Below, piece by piece: positions 32,280 through 45,541 of a stretch of DNA of 64,000 nucleotides. The DNA is from Eublepharis macularius. Its lineage: Eukaryota; Chordata; Lepidosauria; Squamata; Eublepharidae. The stretch spans positions 87,286,464-87,350,463 of the forward strand of contig NC_072796.1 in assembly GCF_028583425.1 (NCBI RefSeq), in the 5' to 3' direction. Both the position numbers and the translations under genes were made by a program. The notes beneath the pieces are model-generated. The model worked only from the letters and a program-made list of their open reading frames with translations. It made no database searches and had not been told where the DNA came from. Numbering within the stretch: the first letter of the stretch is position 1; the number at the start of each line of letters is the position of its first letter.

Positions 32280-34165
32280 GACTAGAACTCTTCTTTTGTT
32301 TCATTGATACAGTTCTTTCATGCAGTATGTTGTTTTTCTATGCCGGGAAGCTGTGGGTCTAAATCTAATCAATTATTTATTGGGTGTCTTATTCTCCTTT
32401 CAGTTAGCCAACTGTTGCTTAGTGATCAAAGTATGTATGTTTCACATGGTACATTTTCCTAAAAATCTGCAGAGAACACACATTTTATGCTGGCACAGCA
32501 GAGCAAATTTATTGTGGGCAACAACATATCTATGTTGTACCTTCCAATTTATCCTGACCTCAGATTTGAGCTGTTCTTCCTGAGTATGTGACACCTGTCC
32601 CTAAAGTATAATTTAGTGCTCAGAATCCACCCATTAAAAACTTTGAACTTTCATTTCTCAACAAGAAAACATCGAGGCAGCTGAAATTGTTTCTTTCTGT
32701 TCGTGTGAAATATACCCCTCCCCCACTGCTCCCAATCACCTGGTTTAGAATGTAATTATTTTCAAAGGAATAATTTTTATCAGTCTTTCAAATCCCCTTA
32801 GCAGTAAAGAAAGCACGGTAGACTTCCAGATAAACACATTTTGCAATGTGTTTGTCTCTTATGGTATTAAACTTATAAAACATTTTCTCTCTATTCTTGT
32901 ACTTGCCAAGGTACCTGCTTTTTCATAGGTTACAAAATACAGTCTTCTATAGATATATGGACAAATACAATTTTCTTTAGTTATGTTTTACATAATTTTT
33001 GAACAAGATGGGGAAATTTACTTTGTTGTGACTGGAAAATGATTTTAAGGGGCAACCTGACAACAAAAGAACTTTAAAGGAGAAATCCAGTTTGAGCCCT
33101 TGGTTTTTCTTAGACATCTTATCAAATATTGCTTCCATCTTTTATATGTTCCATTTCAGTGTTTTTAGACATTCAGATTCTACTAACAAATCTTATTAGG
33201 ATTATTACAGAAAAGATAAAACAATGGAAAATATGGGGGGGGGGAAGGAATTTTCTAGGAATGTAGGGATGAAGGGGCTATAAAAAGACTATGTATATTA
33301 AAAGGCAAAAGTTCATTAGTAGGAGCTGTGCTAACCGGTCAGTCACCCCTTCCTTGGTATCTCTCCAAAGAAATGACTTGGTTGTGTCACTCACCACATT
33401 TCCAGCTGACAGGAAGGCTCAACAGGGAGCTGGATATCACATCCTGGAAAAACTGACATAAATGCCCCAAAGTCTAACAGCTGGCTGATGGTTGGGTCAC
33501 CTACCAAAACAGCCTTTGAATGATTTCCCTCATACCTTTTAAATTGGTTCCCACACATGACTGGGGAGGGGGAGATTCCCTCTCTTCCAGTTTCCTGCTG
33601 ATGTTAAACCAATGTGGTAACTTTCAAATAATCTATAAAGAGGGATCCCAAAGTTGTGTTCCTTTGTTCAGTCCCTGACAGTCACTGGTGATGCTAGGAG
33701 GGCGGAATACAGGAACAGGAAAAAAAAACAGTGGTAATTTGGGGGTTTATAATCTTTTAAAGCTCTCTTTATATGCTCAGAGATCTCCTCAGTATAGTTA
33801 CTGTAGGAAATCAAGGAAGGGTGTAACCTACAATCCCAGGGTGCATTAGATCTTTTCCTTCCCACATCTAACTGCAATGGACTGCTTCTGCAGTTCTAAA
33901 TATGCCTGTCCCCTCCCCCAGAGATTTTGTGTGTGTGTGTGTGTGTGGGTCCAAGTGCCCTTTAACATTCACCACGACTGAGGGCAATGCCCCCTCCCCA
34001 TGCCTCAGGGCTGTTTGTTCCAGAAGGAAGGGAAGATCTTGTGTAACCCCAATTTTCTGTACTTAGCTCCTGCTGTTTCTTCCTGTTGTTGAATCTGAAT
34101 GGAGAAAACAGCTGAGTAAAAATGTCTGTGTTAATATAATAAATCAGGAATGCATGCTAAGCATC
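32280..34165. other. No gene seen
   Basis: About 1.9 kb of unique-looking AT-rich DNA with a GT run at 33929-33948. No frame shows a domain. Confidence 0.55.
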
Positions 34166-34182
34166 AGAATTTGGAAAGTGTG

Positions 34183-34723
34183 ATTGGATTTACAAATTGC
34201 TGTACATGGCTGAGATGGACAAAATGACAAGAAAACTCAAAGATCTTGATCCAGGAGAATATATTGCAGACTGGGAGAAACTGAAACAATATCTAGAAAA
34301 AAAATGGGATGTGAAAGGAGGATTGTGGCAGTTTGAGAATTATTAATATGTGACTTTATAAAGGGGAGAGAGAAGTAACTTTACCATTAATGGGGAAACT
34401 TAGCTATTAATTAATCTAAGCTAACATTAGTAATAAGGAGATTGTATTAAAAATAGATAGTTTAAACAGTGAAATGTAGATTGATATATTAGAAAATTGG
34501 AGATATAGAAGAATTTGAACATGCTTAGAATAAGTGATATAACATATATAGGATTTAGAAAAATTATGGTTAAGAGTAATTTGAGTAATAAGAGGGGTTT
34601 GGGGTTGGAAAGCTGTTGGAAGTCAGTAAGGGGGGGAAGGGGGGGCAGATATAATTTAGATAAGACGGGGAATTTGTGTATTGAATAATATTGTATGTAC
34701 TCACCAATAAAAATTAAAAAAAA
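34183..34723 (+). mobile_element. L1-clade LINE, 541-bp 3' fragment with 17-bp target duplication
   Basis: Flanked by perfect 17-bp repeats (AGAATTTGGAAAGTGTG at 34166-34182 and 34724-34740). It starts within the last 55 codons of ORF2 (LLYMAEMDKMTRKLKDLDPG) and ends with AATAAAAATT plus an A run. The ORF2 end LWQFENY with its stop lies at 34325-34347. It is 5'-truncated further than the two other fragments of the lineage. Confidence 0.93.
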
Positions 34724-34740
34724 AGAATTTGGAAAGTGTG

Positions 34741-36269
34741 GTCAGGAAAAAGTAAGGAAGTTGGTTAAAACCTAGGATATTAATAAAATCAGGGACAATT
34801 TTAAAATAAAGTTCTCTAGGATTTTTGTGAGGGATTTGTGGATTGTGCCAAAGCTGTGAAAATAATCAATGAGGTGTATCAGCTTTTACTGTTCTGTACT
34901 TTCATGGCTATATACTTATACATGCTTACTTGTGAGGAAACCCCTTTGATACCAGTGGTATGCACTTTTAAATAAACATGTTAACCTCACCAAGAGAACT
35001 GCTTTTATATCTACCGCTTTTGTCTTTGTAGAATGCATTCATATTTCTGGTACTTGGCAGACAAAAGACCATGCTAAAATTAGAGGCATATTTATTAAAA
35101 GAAAAGGCTAATACAGACCAAGATTGTTCTGCTTTCATGTTATGCTTTGACAATTTAACACTGAGTCTCCCTCCCATTTGTTTTCCAACTCTTACATGAC
35201 TGTGGCCATAGATAACAAGGGGCTTTGCTTGCGTTGCCAGATGATTTCATTGGGTTCAGATGATTCACTCATCATCTTTCTTTTGCTTGGTAGTGAGGCA
35301 CACAGCAGTCTGGATGCTGTAGATTTTCACTCAGTTTTTCCAATGCTAGCAAATTTCCAAGTGCTTTTGCATTATACGGTCACTGTGTCAGGCTTCATAA
35401 CTTAGAAGATGTGATGAGTTATTTTAATCAAAATATGATTTGAATTTGAATGTGAATGAAAGCTGAGTCTGCCCTTTGTTTTGAAATCCACATCAAAAAT
35501 AACAAGTGGCATAGGGAGAAAATGTTATGGCTTTGGTTCTAGTTTTAGCTTCTGTGTTTATACTTGTAGTCTGAAGTACTTGCTCATCCAGATTGTGTAC
35601 CTTTCTAGTTCAGCTGAAGACATATCTGTTTTAGTAAGTGCCATCTTTGCAATTGCAGATCACAGTGCAATAATCTACAATAGCGCAAAATCAAATGTGC
35701 CACTGCAAGAATTTTGTGCATTTATATGGCTAAATTCTGGTTTTGTAGACTGGGTTTTCCTTAGTGAAAAAGGGATTTCCTCCACCTTTCTTACCCCCTA
35801 AGGGTGCGTATAATGGGGGGAAATGAGCCAAAAAATGCACACAGAAAACACTGATTCAGCTTGTTAAAGCAGCTTCCAGAATGATGAACCAAATCCAGGA
35901 GACTAAATTGTAGTGAGTCCCTCCCACCCCCAAAATTGTGTGTTTCATTTCATTTTGTACCTTCCAGCAACAGGCAGGTACTAGGTATGCCTTGCAGGGC
36001 AGCGTCTTGTTTTCCTGTTCAGCATTCACCAATCAGTTCCAAATGGGGGAGAGACCATACATTAATAATTAACTCTGTTGGTGGAAAGAGGGAATGAGAC
36101 CAATGCATGTGAGTGCATCTCCCTCTCCCACATTGCTACCTAGAAAATGGCATTGTCTCCCTCCTTGCCAATGGGGTCGTCACAAGGGGAGAACCCTCCC
36201 TTCAACAGCTCTGGAAACATTTGGAAGGGAGACTTCAATTGTAGGCTGCAATTCAAAAGGCACTTCCAT
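34741..36269. other. No gene seen
   Basis: AT-rich sequence. The 106-codon plus frame at 35481-35801 has no recognisable domain. Confidence 0.55.
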
Positions 36270-36331
36270 GAGAGTAAGCACTATTGAATAACAAGGGAGT
36301 TACATCTGAATAGACCTATTCAGGATTGCTT
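36270..36331 (-). mobile_element. Remnant of the palindromic MITE family
   Basis: CACTATTGAATAACAAGGGAG, then GAATAGACCTATTCAGGATTGC, resembles one half of the hairpin elements at 21405 and 23258. Strongly diverged and without a visible second end. Confidence 0.35.
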
Positions 36332-39300
36332 CCATAGTTTTTTAGGGGTCTCTCTTTTTCTCAGTCAAATACCAAACGTGTACCCACTCCACCCTTTCAA
36401 AGAACAATCCTGCCTGCCTATTCAGCAAAAGGAAAAGTTACGGGGGAAATGTAGGTCTGTTTGTGCAGGGTGGGGTTCAAGTAGTCATTCTGTCTGCCTG
36501 CACATGGGTGATGGAGAAGATTGGTGGGGAGAATGCCCTGTTTTGCTACAGAACACTGAGCATCAAAAAGAAAGATTTGGATTCACCCTTCATTGTGGGA
36601 ACAAAACACAAAGCACAAGGAAATATGAGATCAACTGGCAACAGCAGAATGCAAAGTTATAGGCTCTATAGAAAAAGAAAAAAGTGAACATGAAGCAGAA
36701 TTTTTTAAAAAAATGTTGCTACACTGCACTGGTTGGCACACTGTCCTTCTTGGGAATGCCCCACCCACCAACACTCACGATCTATGGGTGCATTGTTGTG
36801 TATGTGTTATTGAACTTGAGGAAAATCTCAGTGGATTCATAGTTTAGACTAGGAGGAGGACTAATAGTTGATGTGGTTTTGGGTTAAGCATGAAAACAGA
36901 TGCTGCAGAGTCTCACATTCCCACCCCCTGCTTGAAAAGAACAGCATGTGTTTGTGCACGTGTGGTCAATGCATGTCTAATAGGCTGAAACTCATGAAAA
37001 TGAAAAAAACAAAAACGGATCAGTTTCAAGCTGGCACCACCCCACCTGCAACCAACTAGTAATGGAACAGAATTATTCCAGAACCCCTGGAACTGAAACA
37101 GAAACTTTCTTGGTGCACATCCCTAGTACCTCCTTGTTTATCTTCTACTAGGAGCCAAACTAGACATTACTTTTTCCCCACAAGTTCACCATGGGAACTT
37201 GTAGTCATACTACAGCTGCAGGGCCCCATGGCAACTTGTGTGTAAAATACTCAGATGGGCCTCATTCTGATTGGGGCAGCAGTGTGGCTTCTGCCTTCTC
37301 CCCACATGCCATTTTCAGTAGCAGAAAAGACCTGGCGGCTGCAGGGGTGAGTGTTAATCAGATCCTTGGGAGGCTGCACACACCGTGTTGTTTCACACAG
37401 GATGGGCGTAAGATGACAGTCGCTTCCATATGTCCTTAATGAGACAGACCACCAATGGAACTTTGGCGGGTTATCTCACTCATTACACACGTCATCGTTT
37501 CCCATGTGCGAGCAGGTCATGACGATCCTGCTTTTTAAGTGTTTTTTGTGAAACTTGATTTAGTTCAAATCTCAGTTCCTGACAGGTAGATCTCTCAGTC
37601 CCTCTTCAGTGAACACACATTGGTTCCAATAGAAAAGGCTTTAATCAGGATTTTACAGTTCAGGTCTGATCTCCATCACAGAGCTTGGTAGAAGTGACAA
37701 TTCAAAACAACAGGTCAATATTATACTTGAGTTTTCCCGTTTTCCAGCAACAGTTACATTTTGGCATGCAGGGGTACACTGGTTCTGTGAGAACCCGTTA
37801 TAGTTATGGCTAAGTAGTGAGTACAAAATATTGAATTCCCAGCATCTGGGCAAAGTAAGAAAGACAAGTGCCTGGAGTCTCCAAGGTCATTTCTAGCTTG
37901 GAGATGCATAGTTTTGTAAGATAACAGGAGGCCCATCCTTGCTGGAGGAATAACAGTTATAATATGACAAGAATATGGCTACTGAGAATACAGCAGATTA
38001 GACATTAGATATTCAATATACTGTGGCATCAGTGACAGAACAAACAAACATGGCATGGATATACAGAGACATGACACCATTTTAATTTTTGATGCCGATT
38101 TTTCCACGCGATTATCTAGCTTATCAATGCACGTGGACTTTTTTTGCACTTTTGAAGTGCCCTCCCACAAATCTCCAACACCTCCTCCTGCCATTACTCC
38201 TCCCACACATGAGTCTGGCTCACATGCACGATTGTATAATCCCCCCCCCCTTTTAAACTTTTTGTAATGGTTCTTGCACTATTACGATATCTACGTATAC
38301 AAAGGGGATCAAACTGCAGTGCTTGCTACATTGGATCACTCAGCAATCAGACTATCAGTCTAGGAACAACATTGGGAATGGAATGCCATTTCTGATTTCA
38401 TTTCAAACTAGCAATAAGGCTCGTTGTTTGGGAAAATACAATGGGCCCTAACAGCACTTCCTCTGCCCAGTTTCTACAGAAGCTGAAAGACAGGACAACG
38501 GCACAATGCAATCTCGCATGCGCTCAAAAAAAAAGAAAAAAGAAAGTTAAGCCGGAATACACCAACATCATTTGTGACGAGGTGCAGATAAAGAATGTTT
38601 TTTCTGTTTTGGGACCTTTTTTCCACGACAAACACCCACAAGTCACGTATGAAGATGATGCATGTGGAAGGTGAGTTCTTGAAGCAGATTGGGAAGATAC
38701 AGGTTTGGGACAGGCAAAACTCGAAAAAATTGGAGCATATGGAAGTGACCGATGAGTTAGAACCATAGCCTGTGACTTCCCCCCACTTCTTTTTGTAACA
38801 TTCTAACTGATAAAGAGTTCTGTAGAACATGAAAGCTTGCACATTGTTTTGTTTTATTATGGTTGATCCTAATAAGCATATGACATGTCTTTTATTTTTG
38901 AATTATTTTTTTTTCATTTTTCATTTTCACTCTCTAAAAAAACTCTTCTGCTATTAAACAGATACTTGCATATAAAACGGGTGAGATTATAAAAGTTAAA
39001 AAAAAGGTTAGGATGATGCGTTCTAGTGCTCCTGTAATCTAATGTACAGTTGAAAGTTCATACAATACAGTAATGTATCAACTCTTAAACTTTCCTTTCT
39101 CTGCAGATATGGCTGTAGGGGAAAAAAACTTGTGTGAAAAATGGTGAAGGCTGCAAGTGAAAACACTGGGAAATGATTTATCTCAGTAGGGAAGGAGCTA
39201 ATCTTTCTTCTACTCCCCCTCCCAATTTTTATCTGTAAATTCATGGGTTTAATTTCTTAGATAAGTCTTTGGCACTTCAGGCAAAACTGAATAACAAGTA

Positions 39301-39473
39301 GTAAAAGGCTACTGGATGGAATCTGTATTTGTCAGCAATTGCATGGAAGCAGATTCAATCCTTGTTAGTTATAAATATATTCCTTTAAAAAACATAAGTG
39401 ACAAAAGTAGTTTTATTCATCATTTCCAAAGGACATTGTTAAATGATCCAAGCTATAGAACAAAGAACTAGCA
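36332..39473. other. No gene seen
   Basis: About 3.1 kb without a recognisable repeat or exon. Frames of 60-122 codons occur on both strands and overlap each other. Homopolymer runs lie at 38238-38248 (C) and 38525-38545 (A). Confidence 0.55.
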
Positions 39474-39481
39474 CTATAGAC

Positions 39482-40380
39482 TAGAGATGGGCACGAACAG
39501 AAAAAACCCCGAACACCATGTTCGTTGTTCATTGTGATCCACAAACAGGGATTCACGAACATCGATGGACATGACATGTTCACGAATATGTTCATAGTTG
39601 GAGGTTCGTGGGAGCCAGAACACCCCCCTTGGGACTTAGCTGAACTTGAGCCAGGGAAAGGAGAGTCCATGGGTCTCACCCTTTCCTGTCCTTTTCTCTT
39701 AATAGTGGCAAAAACTGGACTGTCAGCTGAAAACTAATTGAGGAGTTACAAACTGACCTTCTCAATGTCCAATACCCACCAAATTTGCAGGGGACATAGT
39801 CCTCACTGTCCTCTGAAGACCTCCCAAGTTTCAGAGAGATTCACCCCAGGAAAGGCATGATCCATGGGTCTCTCCTGTCATTTTCTCTTCACAGCGGCAA
39901 AAACTGGACTGTCTACTGAAAGCTACTTTGAGGGGTTACCAGCTGACCTTCCCAATGTCCAATATCCACCAAATTTGCAGGGGACATAGTCCTCACTGTC
40001 CTCTGAAGACCCCCCCCCCCCAAATTTCAGAGAGATTGGACCCTGGTAAAGCCATTATCCATGAGTCCCTCCCTTTCATGTCATTTTCTTTTCACAGTGG
40101 CAAAAACTGGACTGTCTGCTGGAAGCTACTTTGAGGGGTTACAAGCCAGAAGGAAAGCCAGAAGAAGTTCAGACAGTCCATGCCTATGTTGCCAGGGGAA
40201 TTGATTGAAAGGCGCGAGACTGTCTGGCTTTACAAATGGCTGACGAATGCCATGAAGAGGGCTTGGAATGAACACATGTTCTTTGGGAACGAGGCCTCAC
40301 AAACAGCTTGCTCACGAACAGCAGATTGGACTGTTCATGGCTTTTCTATTGGTTTGTATTGCTGTTCTTGCCCATCTCTA
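39482..40380 (-). mobile_element. hAT-type non-autonomous transposon (899 bp) with internal triplication
   Basis: Inverted ends TAGAGATGGGCACGAAC and GTTCTTGCCCATCTCTA, flanked by the 8-bp duplication CTATAGAC (39474-39481 and 40381-40388). Subterminal GTTCGT/ACGAAC words are dense. The right interior (GCCAGGGGAATTGATTG and a CTGTCTGG word) is the reverse complement of the left interior of the 5-kb element at 43780-43815, so the orientation is minus relative to it. A unit with GGCAAAAACTGGACTGTC and GCAGGGGACATAGTCCTCAC occurs at 39706, 39895 and 40098; the same unit occurs once, reversed, in the 1364-1971 element. Confidence 0.93.
39706..40200 (-). repeat. Three internal copies of a 190-200 bp unit in the hAT element
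   Basis: GGCAAAAACTGGACTGTC recurs at 39706, 39895 and 40098 (spacing 189 and 203). Each is followed by a GAGGGGTTAC-like word; the first two also by CAATGTCCAATACCCACC and GGACATAGTCCTCACTGTCC. The third copy is cut after about 50 bases. Differences between copies include a poly-C expansion at 40011-40021. Confidence 0.85.
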
Positions 40381-40388
40381 CTATAGAC

Positions 40389-42667
40389 TGTTTAACTGGG
40401 GGGAGGGGAAATAAAGGTTGTCTTTAACCACTATATTTATGTCTATGTGTACGGCCTGGCGGGTATGAAACAGGTCTACAAAACATTTGAAATATTTTTA
40501 ACTAATATGAACCATGGAACAGTTTCAATGTTCACTGTAACATCTAAGTAGACTTCCTGTTAACTGATACCACAGACTTGATTGAAAAGGGGCAATAATT
40601 CTCTAACAAAGCAAATTAGAGTCCCCTCCCCCCAATATTTCACCTAAGGTTAAATTTGGAAGTTCCTCCTTGGACAACTGGAGAAATTTTGTGGGAAATT
40701 AAGGGTGACAAAATTTCTGAGAGAAGCTTCTTGTTGCTTGATTTTCCCTTTGAATATTGTGGGTTCTCCTCACAATATCACTTCAGGAAAAGTGAGGGAA
40801 ATCGATACATAGATAAGACTAGCAAAGTTTCTGAAGAGAGCTTTGCTTATCCCTACATTGCATGTCTAAGTTGTAATTTCAATGGCTGGTATCTGCTAAG
40901 TGAGTGGGAACACTGAAAAGCACATCTGCGTAAGGCTAAGCTGCTTTCAGTTGAGATGGACAGTATGGTACTGGATAATGTTTTTAATAAGGTGATATTG
41001 CTCTCATGAAAATATTGGTTTCAGAAGAACATATTTCAAATCAGGTGCTCATAAAATTTGCATCCTGACATCCAGTATGTAACATGTTTACTTGGAAACA
41101 AGTTCTATTAGTTTCTTATTTTTCTTATTTTGTGTTTTTGAAAATGTGCCCTCAGAATAAAAGATTATCCTGTAACAGACAAATAGACAGAGAAATATAG
41201 ACACACAAGTGGAGACTCACATGGACTGGAGACTAGAGGGAACATCTCATTTTCTCTTGTAACCACCTCCTTTACTAGTTCCTGTTTCCCTGGCAGCATC
41301 CATAGTCTCTCTCCTTTTCCTGTTTCCTTCCCCCCTTCCCACCCACCAGCCAACCTACCTTTATATGCTCTCCTTTTGTCTTTACCTCCTTTCCTCCCAC
41401 CGGCAGCCCTTCCTGAATTGTGTGGTTGCCACCACTAGGCCTGGTTGAATTGTATGGATAACAGGTTACCAGCTCCTCTAATGGGGAGAGGGGATCCCAT
41501 GCCCCAGCCTCTGCCCTGTGCCACCTGTCACCTGGCCAGTGGTTCCTGGCTCCATTATGCAAATTTTTTGATCCACACTCTATAGCCTGGTTCAGAATTA
41601 GATATATGGTGTATGATTGAGAGTCTCTCATCCCTCTTACACAGGGATGCTCAAGTGACTTACTTTCTGTATGGCCTTATATTCAAGTGTATTCTGTCTC
41701 CCTAGCAGTACATATATATCTCCAATGAGAGAACAAGTGTAAAATCTTTCACTGGAGCATCCCCATGTAAGATGTCTTCTGTAGAAAGACTGAGTGAGTG
41801 AGAGAGAGAAAGAGAGAGAGAGAGAGTATATGTGTGTACGGCAAGTGTGACAGATACAGGCACAAGCTCAAAATAGCATTAAACCAATAAGATAGTTGCG
41901 TGACCAGATTATTGCAGCATGCCAGTTCTTTTCTCATCATCCTCTTTTAAGTAAACCGGCACTGTGCCAGGGTATCCATATCAACAAAAGAAGGGAATAT
42001 AAGATCCATCTATTCCACCATTAGTAATCAGTCAGTGACAAACTAGAACAGCTATAAATGGATGCCTTTCCCTCCACAACTGCAGCAATTGCCTTACAGA
42101 CCGTTATAGGGACTAGACATTCATCTATCTAGTTGCCCATCCCAAAAAGTTCAGGTCTCTCTGGGCAGTGAGCTATGTCCAACTAAGTGGTCATAAGATA
42201 AATAATTTATTTAGAAATATACAAAATATATAATAAGTGTTCAAATCTGGAGAAAGGGTTTAACAACATTTACTATGGTTTGAACACATGCATTACTAAA
42301 CAGACACAAAAAAGTCCTCAATTAGGTCCTAGGTGAAGATCTCAGCTTAAGCTGTTTCTACAACTTTTTCCTGTCAATGGATAACCCGTTAATTTTTTTT
42401 AATCAGAGCCCATGGGAGTTCCATACCCAGAATTCCCAGGGACATAGAAAGAAGGAACTTTTCCCTGTTTCCTTGCCCTAAAATGATCCCAGGAGGCTTC
42501 TACTTCCCTGTTGTGGTTTCTATGCAAAGGTTTCCTGAACTGGGCAAATAATACTTCATGGGGCTCTCATGGAAGTATCGATCAGAGCACATTATACTTA
42601 GTAATACACATGTATTCAAATGAACTCTGTATGAACTTTACTGTAGTTTTTTCTAGCATGTTGTATA
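40389..42667. other. No gene seen; one GA-rich microsatellite
   Basis: Unique-looking DNA. A GAGTGAGAGAGAG run lies at 41795-41829. The minus-strand frame at 41275-41631 has no recognisable domain. Confidence 0.55.
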
Positions 42668-42913
42668 ACAACAACATTCAATTTATATACCGCCCTTCAG
42701 GGCAACTTAACACCCACTCAAAGTGGTTTACAAAGCATGTTATTATTATCCCCACAACAATAACTTTGTGAGTTAGGTGGGGCTGAGAGAGCTCTAGAAG
42801 AGTTGTGACTGACTCAAGGTCACCCAGCTGGCTTCAAGCGGAGGAGTGGGGAATCAAACACGGCTCTCCAGATTAGAGTCCTGTCGCTCTTAACCATCAC
42901 AGCAAACTGGCTT
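42668..42913 (-). repeat. Sauria-type tRNA-derived SINE
   Basis: Reverse orientation: the tail TTTATATACCGCCCTTCAGG comes first at 42681-42700, the body CAAGGTCACCCAGCTGGCTT near 42818, and the Pol III head last (B box reversed as GGAATCAAACA near 42850; AACCATCACAGCAAACTGG near 42893). The B box has a changed base compared with the other copies. Same family as 2573 and 19894. Confidence 0.87.
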
Positions 42914-43618
42914 TCTCTGTTTATCTGTGTTATCACATGAAAAAGATCTTAGATTTCAGAATAAGAACATAAAAGTGCTAACCTGGATAGCAGATCAGGT
43001 TTTGGCTGACAGAAATCTCATGAAGATCTAGGTGAGAAACTTACCTTTGTAATGTGTGCTATGAGAACCTTAATGCATTTCATAGTACATTTGATTGATT
43101 TAAACTTAGATTTAATTTAGAAATGTTAGGTGACTTAATTCTTGCTGCATTTATCTGTTCTATTTTTGTAGGTTTTATTTTAATAAGCATTTATATATAT
43201 ATATATTATTAAGTTTTCCAAATTTTTATTTAATTATGTGCATTAGTAGTTACAATAATGAGAGAAAGTCCTTAAACACTGATAACTAAGAGATCTTCTG
43301 TTACATATTAACAATGATTTACATGCCCTTATAACCATGAATTTTCTTACAAATGAGTGTTTTAACTTGGATTTCAATTTAAGGTTGATATACTAAATGA
43401 TAACTTAAATCTTAATCTTATTATAGAGGATTTATAGCATAAACATAGATGGTTGAACTATTTTGATAATAATTACATTATTAATAAAAATACTGTTTAA
43501 GGAAGATTTTTTCAATACATATAGTAATGATTAAATAAGTATTATTATAAAGTCAAAACTTTTATCCATCCACTACAGATATTAATAGAAGAACCAACAA
43601 TGATAATCTATACTCATT
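42914..43618. other. No gene seen
   Basis: Strongly AT-rich DNA with a TA run at 43192-43206, directly left of the 5-kb hAT element. Confidence 0.6.
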
Positions 43619-44066
43619 ATTGTAACTAGAGATGGGCACGGACCGCATTACGAACTTCAAAAACCCATGAAAATGGCGATTGCGCGATTGCGATCCGGCG
43701 GTTTGTTATTGGCCACGGCCAACGAACCAGCGGTCGGTAAAAGCCTGGTTTGGTGCGTTTGGCCGCGGTTTGGGAAACCAGACACTCAGGCGCCAGCAAT
43801 CAATTCCCCTGGCAACGGAGCTGGGGGAATGCCTGAACTCTATCTGCGCTCCTTCTGTCGTCCTGGAAACCTGAATTACCTTGATCGGCAGGTCTTCCTT
43901 CCAACCACGGAGCTACAAAGCGGTTACAAGTTGAGAGAAGACACCCAGGGGAGGGAGGGGGGGTGTCCTGTAGCCATGGGCACTCCAGTCTCATCCCTGC
44001 AAACCCTGATAGGCAGCTCTGACGGCCAAACACAGACCTCCTACATTGCTCAATGGAACCTGTGCT

Positions 44067-44074
44067 TATAAATA
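44067..44074 (+). promoter_or_regulatory. Candidate TATA box of the hAT element
   Basis: TATAAATA inside CTGTGCTTATAAATAGCC, in otherwise GC-rich DNA about 440 bp from the left terminus and 1.47 kb upstream of the BED exon on the same strand. Position and sequence suit a core promoter. No initiator or transcript evidence is available. Confidence 0.45.
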
Positions 44075-44179
44075 GCCATAGGCTCCCAGGCTGGGTTTCA
44101 CTTTCAGCAAGCAGTGGAGTGGGACAGAGCTCTTGCTTGCCATTTGCTAGCCTTTGGGGAGAGAGACTAATTCAGCTTG

Positions 44180-45160
44180 GCTTTGGGGGATAGGGATCTA
44201 TCTTCTCTGGTTCTAGGGCTGCTGCCTGGCTCTGGGGCCAAGCTCAGTGGGCACCTTGGGAGAGGGCTCACATTGATTATTGATCAGTGCCTGATCGGGT
44301 CAGGTCTGTGGGAGTGGTGGGCTAGGGCTCTAGTCCCTCCTTCCCTCTGGTGCCAGGGCTGCTGCCAGGCCCTGAGGCCAAGCTTGGTGGGCACCTCGGC
44401 TGAGGGCTCACATAAGTGCCTGATCTGTTCAGGTCTGTGGGAGTGGTGGGCTAGGGCTCTAGTCCCTCCCTCCCTCTGGTGCTAGGGCTGCTGCCAGGCC
44501 CTGGGGCCAAGCTCAGTGGGCACCTGGGCTGAGGGCTCACCAAATGATTCTTATTATTATCACAATCCTAACCATTTTAATTATGATTCGTATTATTACT
44601 ATTATTATTCTTAGTCTCTGTGCCTGTTCTGCCCAGGCATCTTGGTGTGCTGGGCTATGGCTGTATCTCAAGCCTCTGGTTCCAGTGCTGCTGCCAGGCC
44701 CTGTGGCCAAGCTCAGTGGGCATCTCAGCTGAGGGATCACACAGTGTTATTAGTGCCTGATCTGTTCAGATCTGTGGGAGTGGTGGGCTAGGGCTCTAGT
44801 CCCTCCCTCCCTCTGGTGCCAGAGCTGCTACCAGGCCCTGGGGCCAAGCTCAGTGGGCACCTCGGCTGAGGGCTCACATTGATTATTATTAATCAGTGCC
44901 TGATTGGGTCAGGTCTGTGGGAGTGGTGGGCTAGGGCTCTAGTCCCTCCCTCCCTCTGGTGGCAGGGCTGCTGCCAGGCCCTGGGGCCAATCTCAGTGGG
45001 CACCTCAGCTGAGGGCTCACACAGTGTTATTAGTGCCTGATCTGTTCAGGTCTGTGGGAGTGGTGGGCTAGGGCTCTAGTCCCTCCCTCCCTCTGGTGCC
45101 AGGTCTGCTGCCAGGCCCTGGAGCCAAGCTCAGTGGGCACCGTGGTGGAGGGCACGCAGA
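44180..45160 (+). repeat. Tandem array inside the 5-kb hAT, about seven copies
   Basis: The unit has CTAGTCCCTCCCTCCCTCTG, GGGCTGCTGCCAGGCCCTGG, AAGCTCAGTGGGCACCT and CTGAGGGCTCAC, then TGATCTGTTCAGGTCTGTGG and GAGTGGTGGGCTAGGG. Starts fall near 44203, 44330, 44460, 44655, 44800, 44940 and 45079. Spacing varies from 130 to 195 bp because some units have AT-rich insertions (ATTATTATT at 44550-44610). Confidence 0.85.
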
Positions 45161-45541
45161 GTCATCTCCTTTTCTGCCCTCCTTAATTCTAGTTTGGTGA
45201 CATAATGGGTCTTCCTCTTGTGTTGGCTGCCAAGGGTGGTTGTGGGGTGAAGTGCGATGGCAGTCCTCCTGGTTCAGTTGTGGAAAGCAGTATTGGGTGT
45301 GGCTTGGGGGCTGCAGAAAGTCCTCCCACTCCCCCCAATTCACCTATGTGGTCTGTGAAGGAGGCCCAAGAGGTCTTTGCGCAGGGGGGAGAGAATCTCA
45401 ACATCTTGAGGAGGGGTGGGTGGGCGATCGATCCCTGGAGGAATGGTATGTGTGTTATGGAAGATCCCTCCTGTCCCCATCCCAAACTCTCGGTGCTGTC
45501 CCCTCCTGCAGTCCACCCCTCACCCTTTTGTTTGTGTCCAG

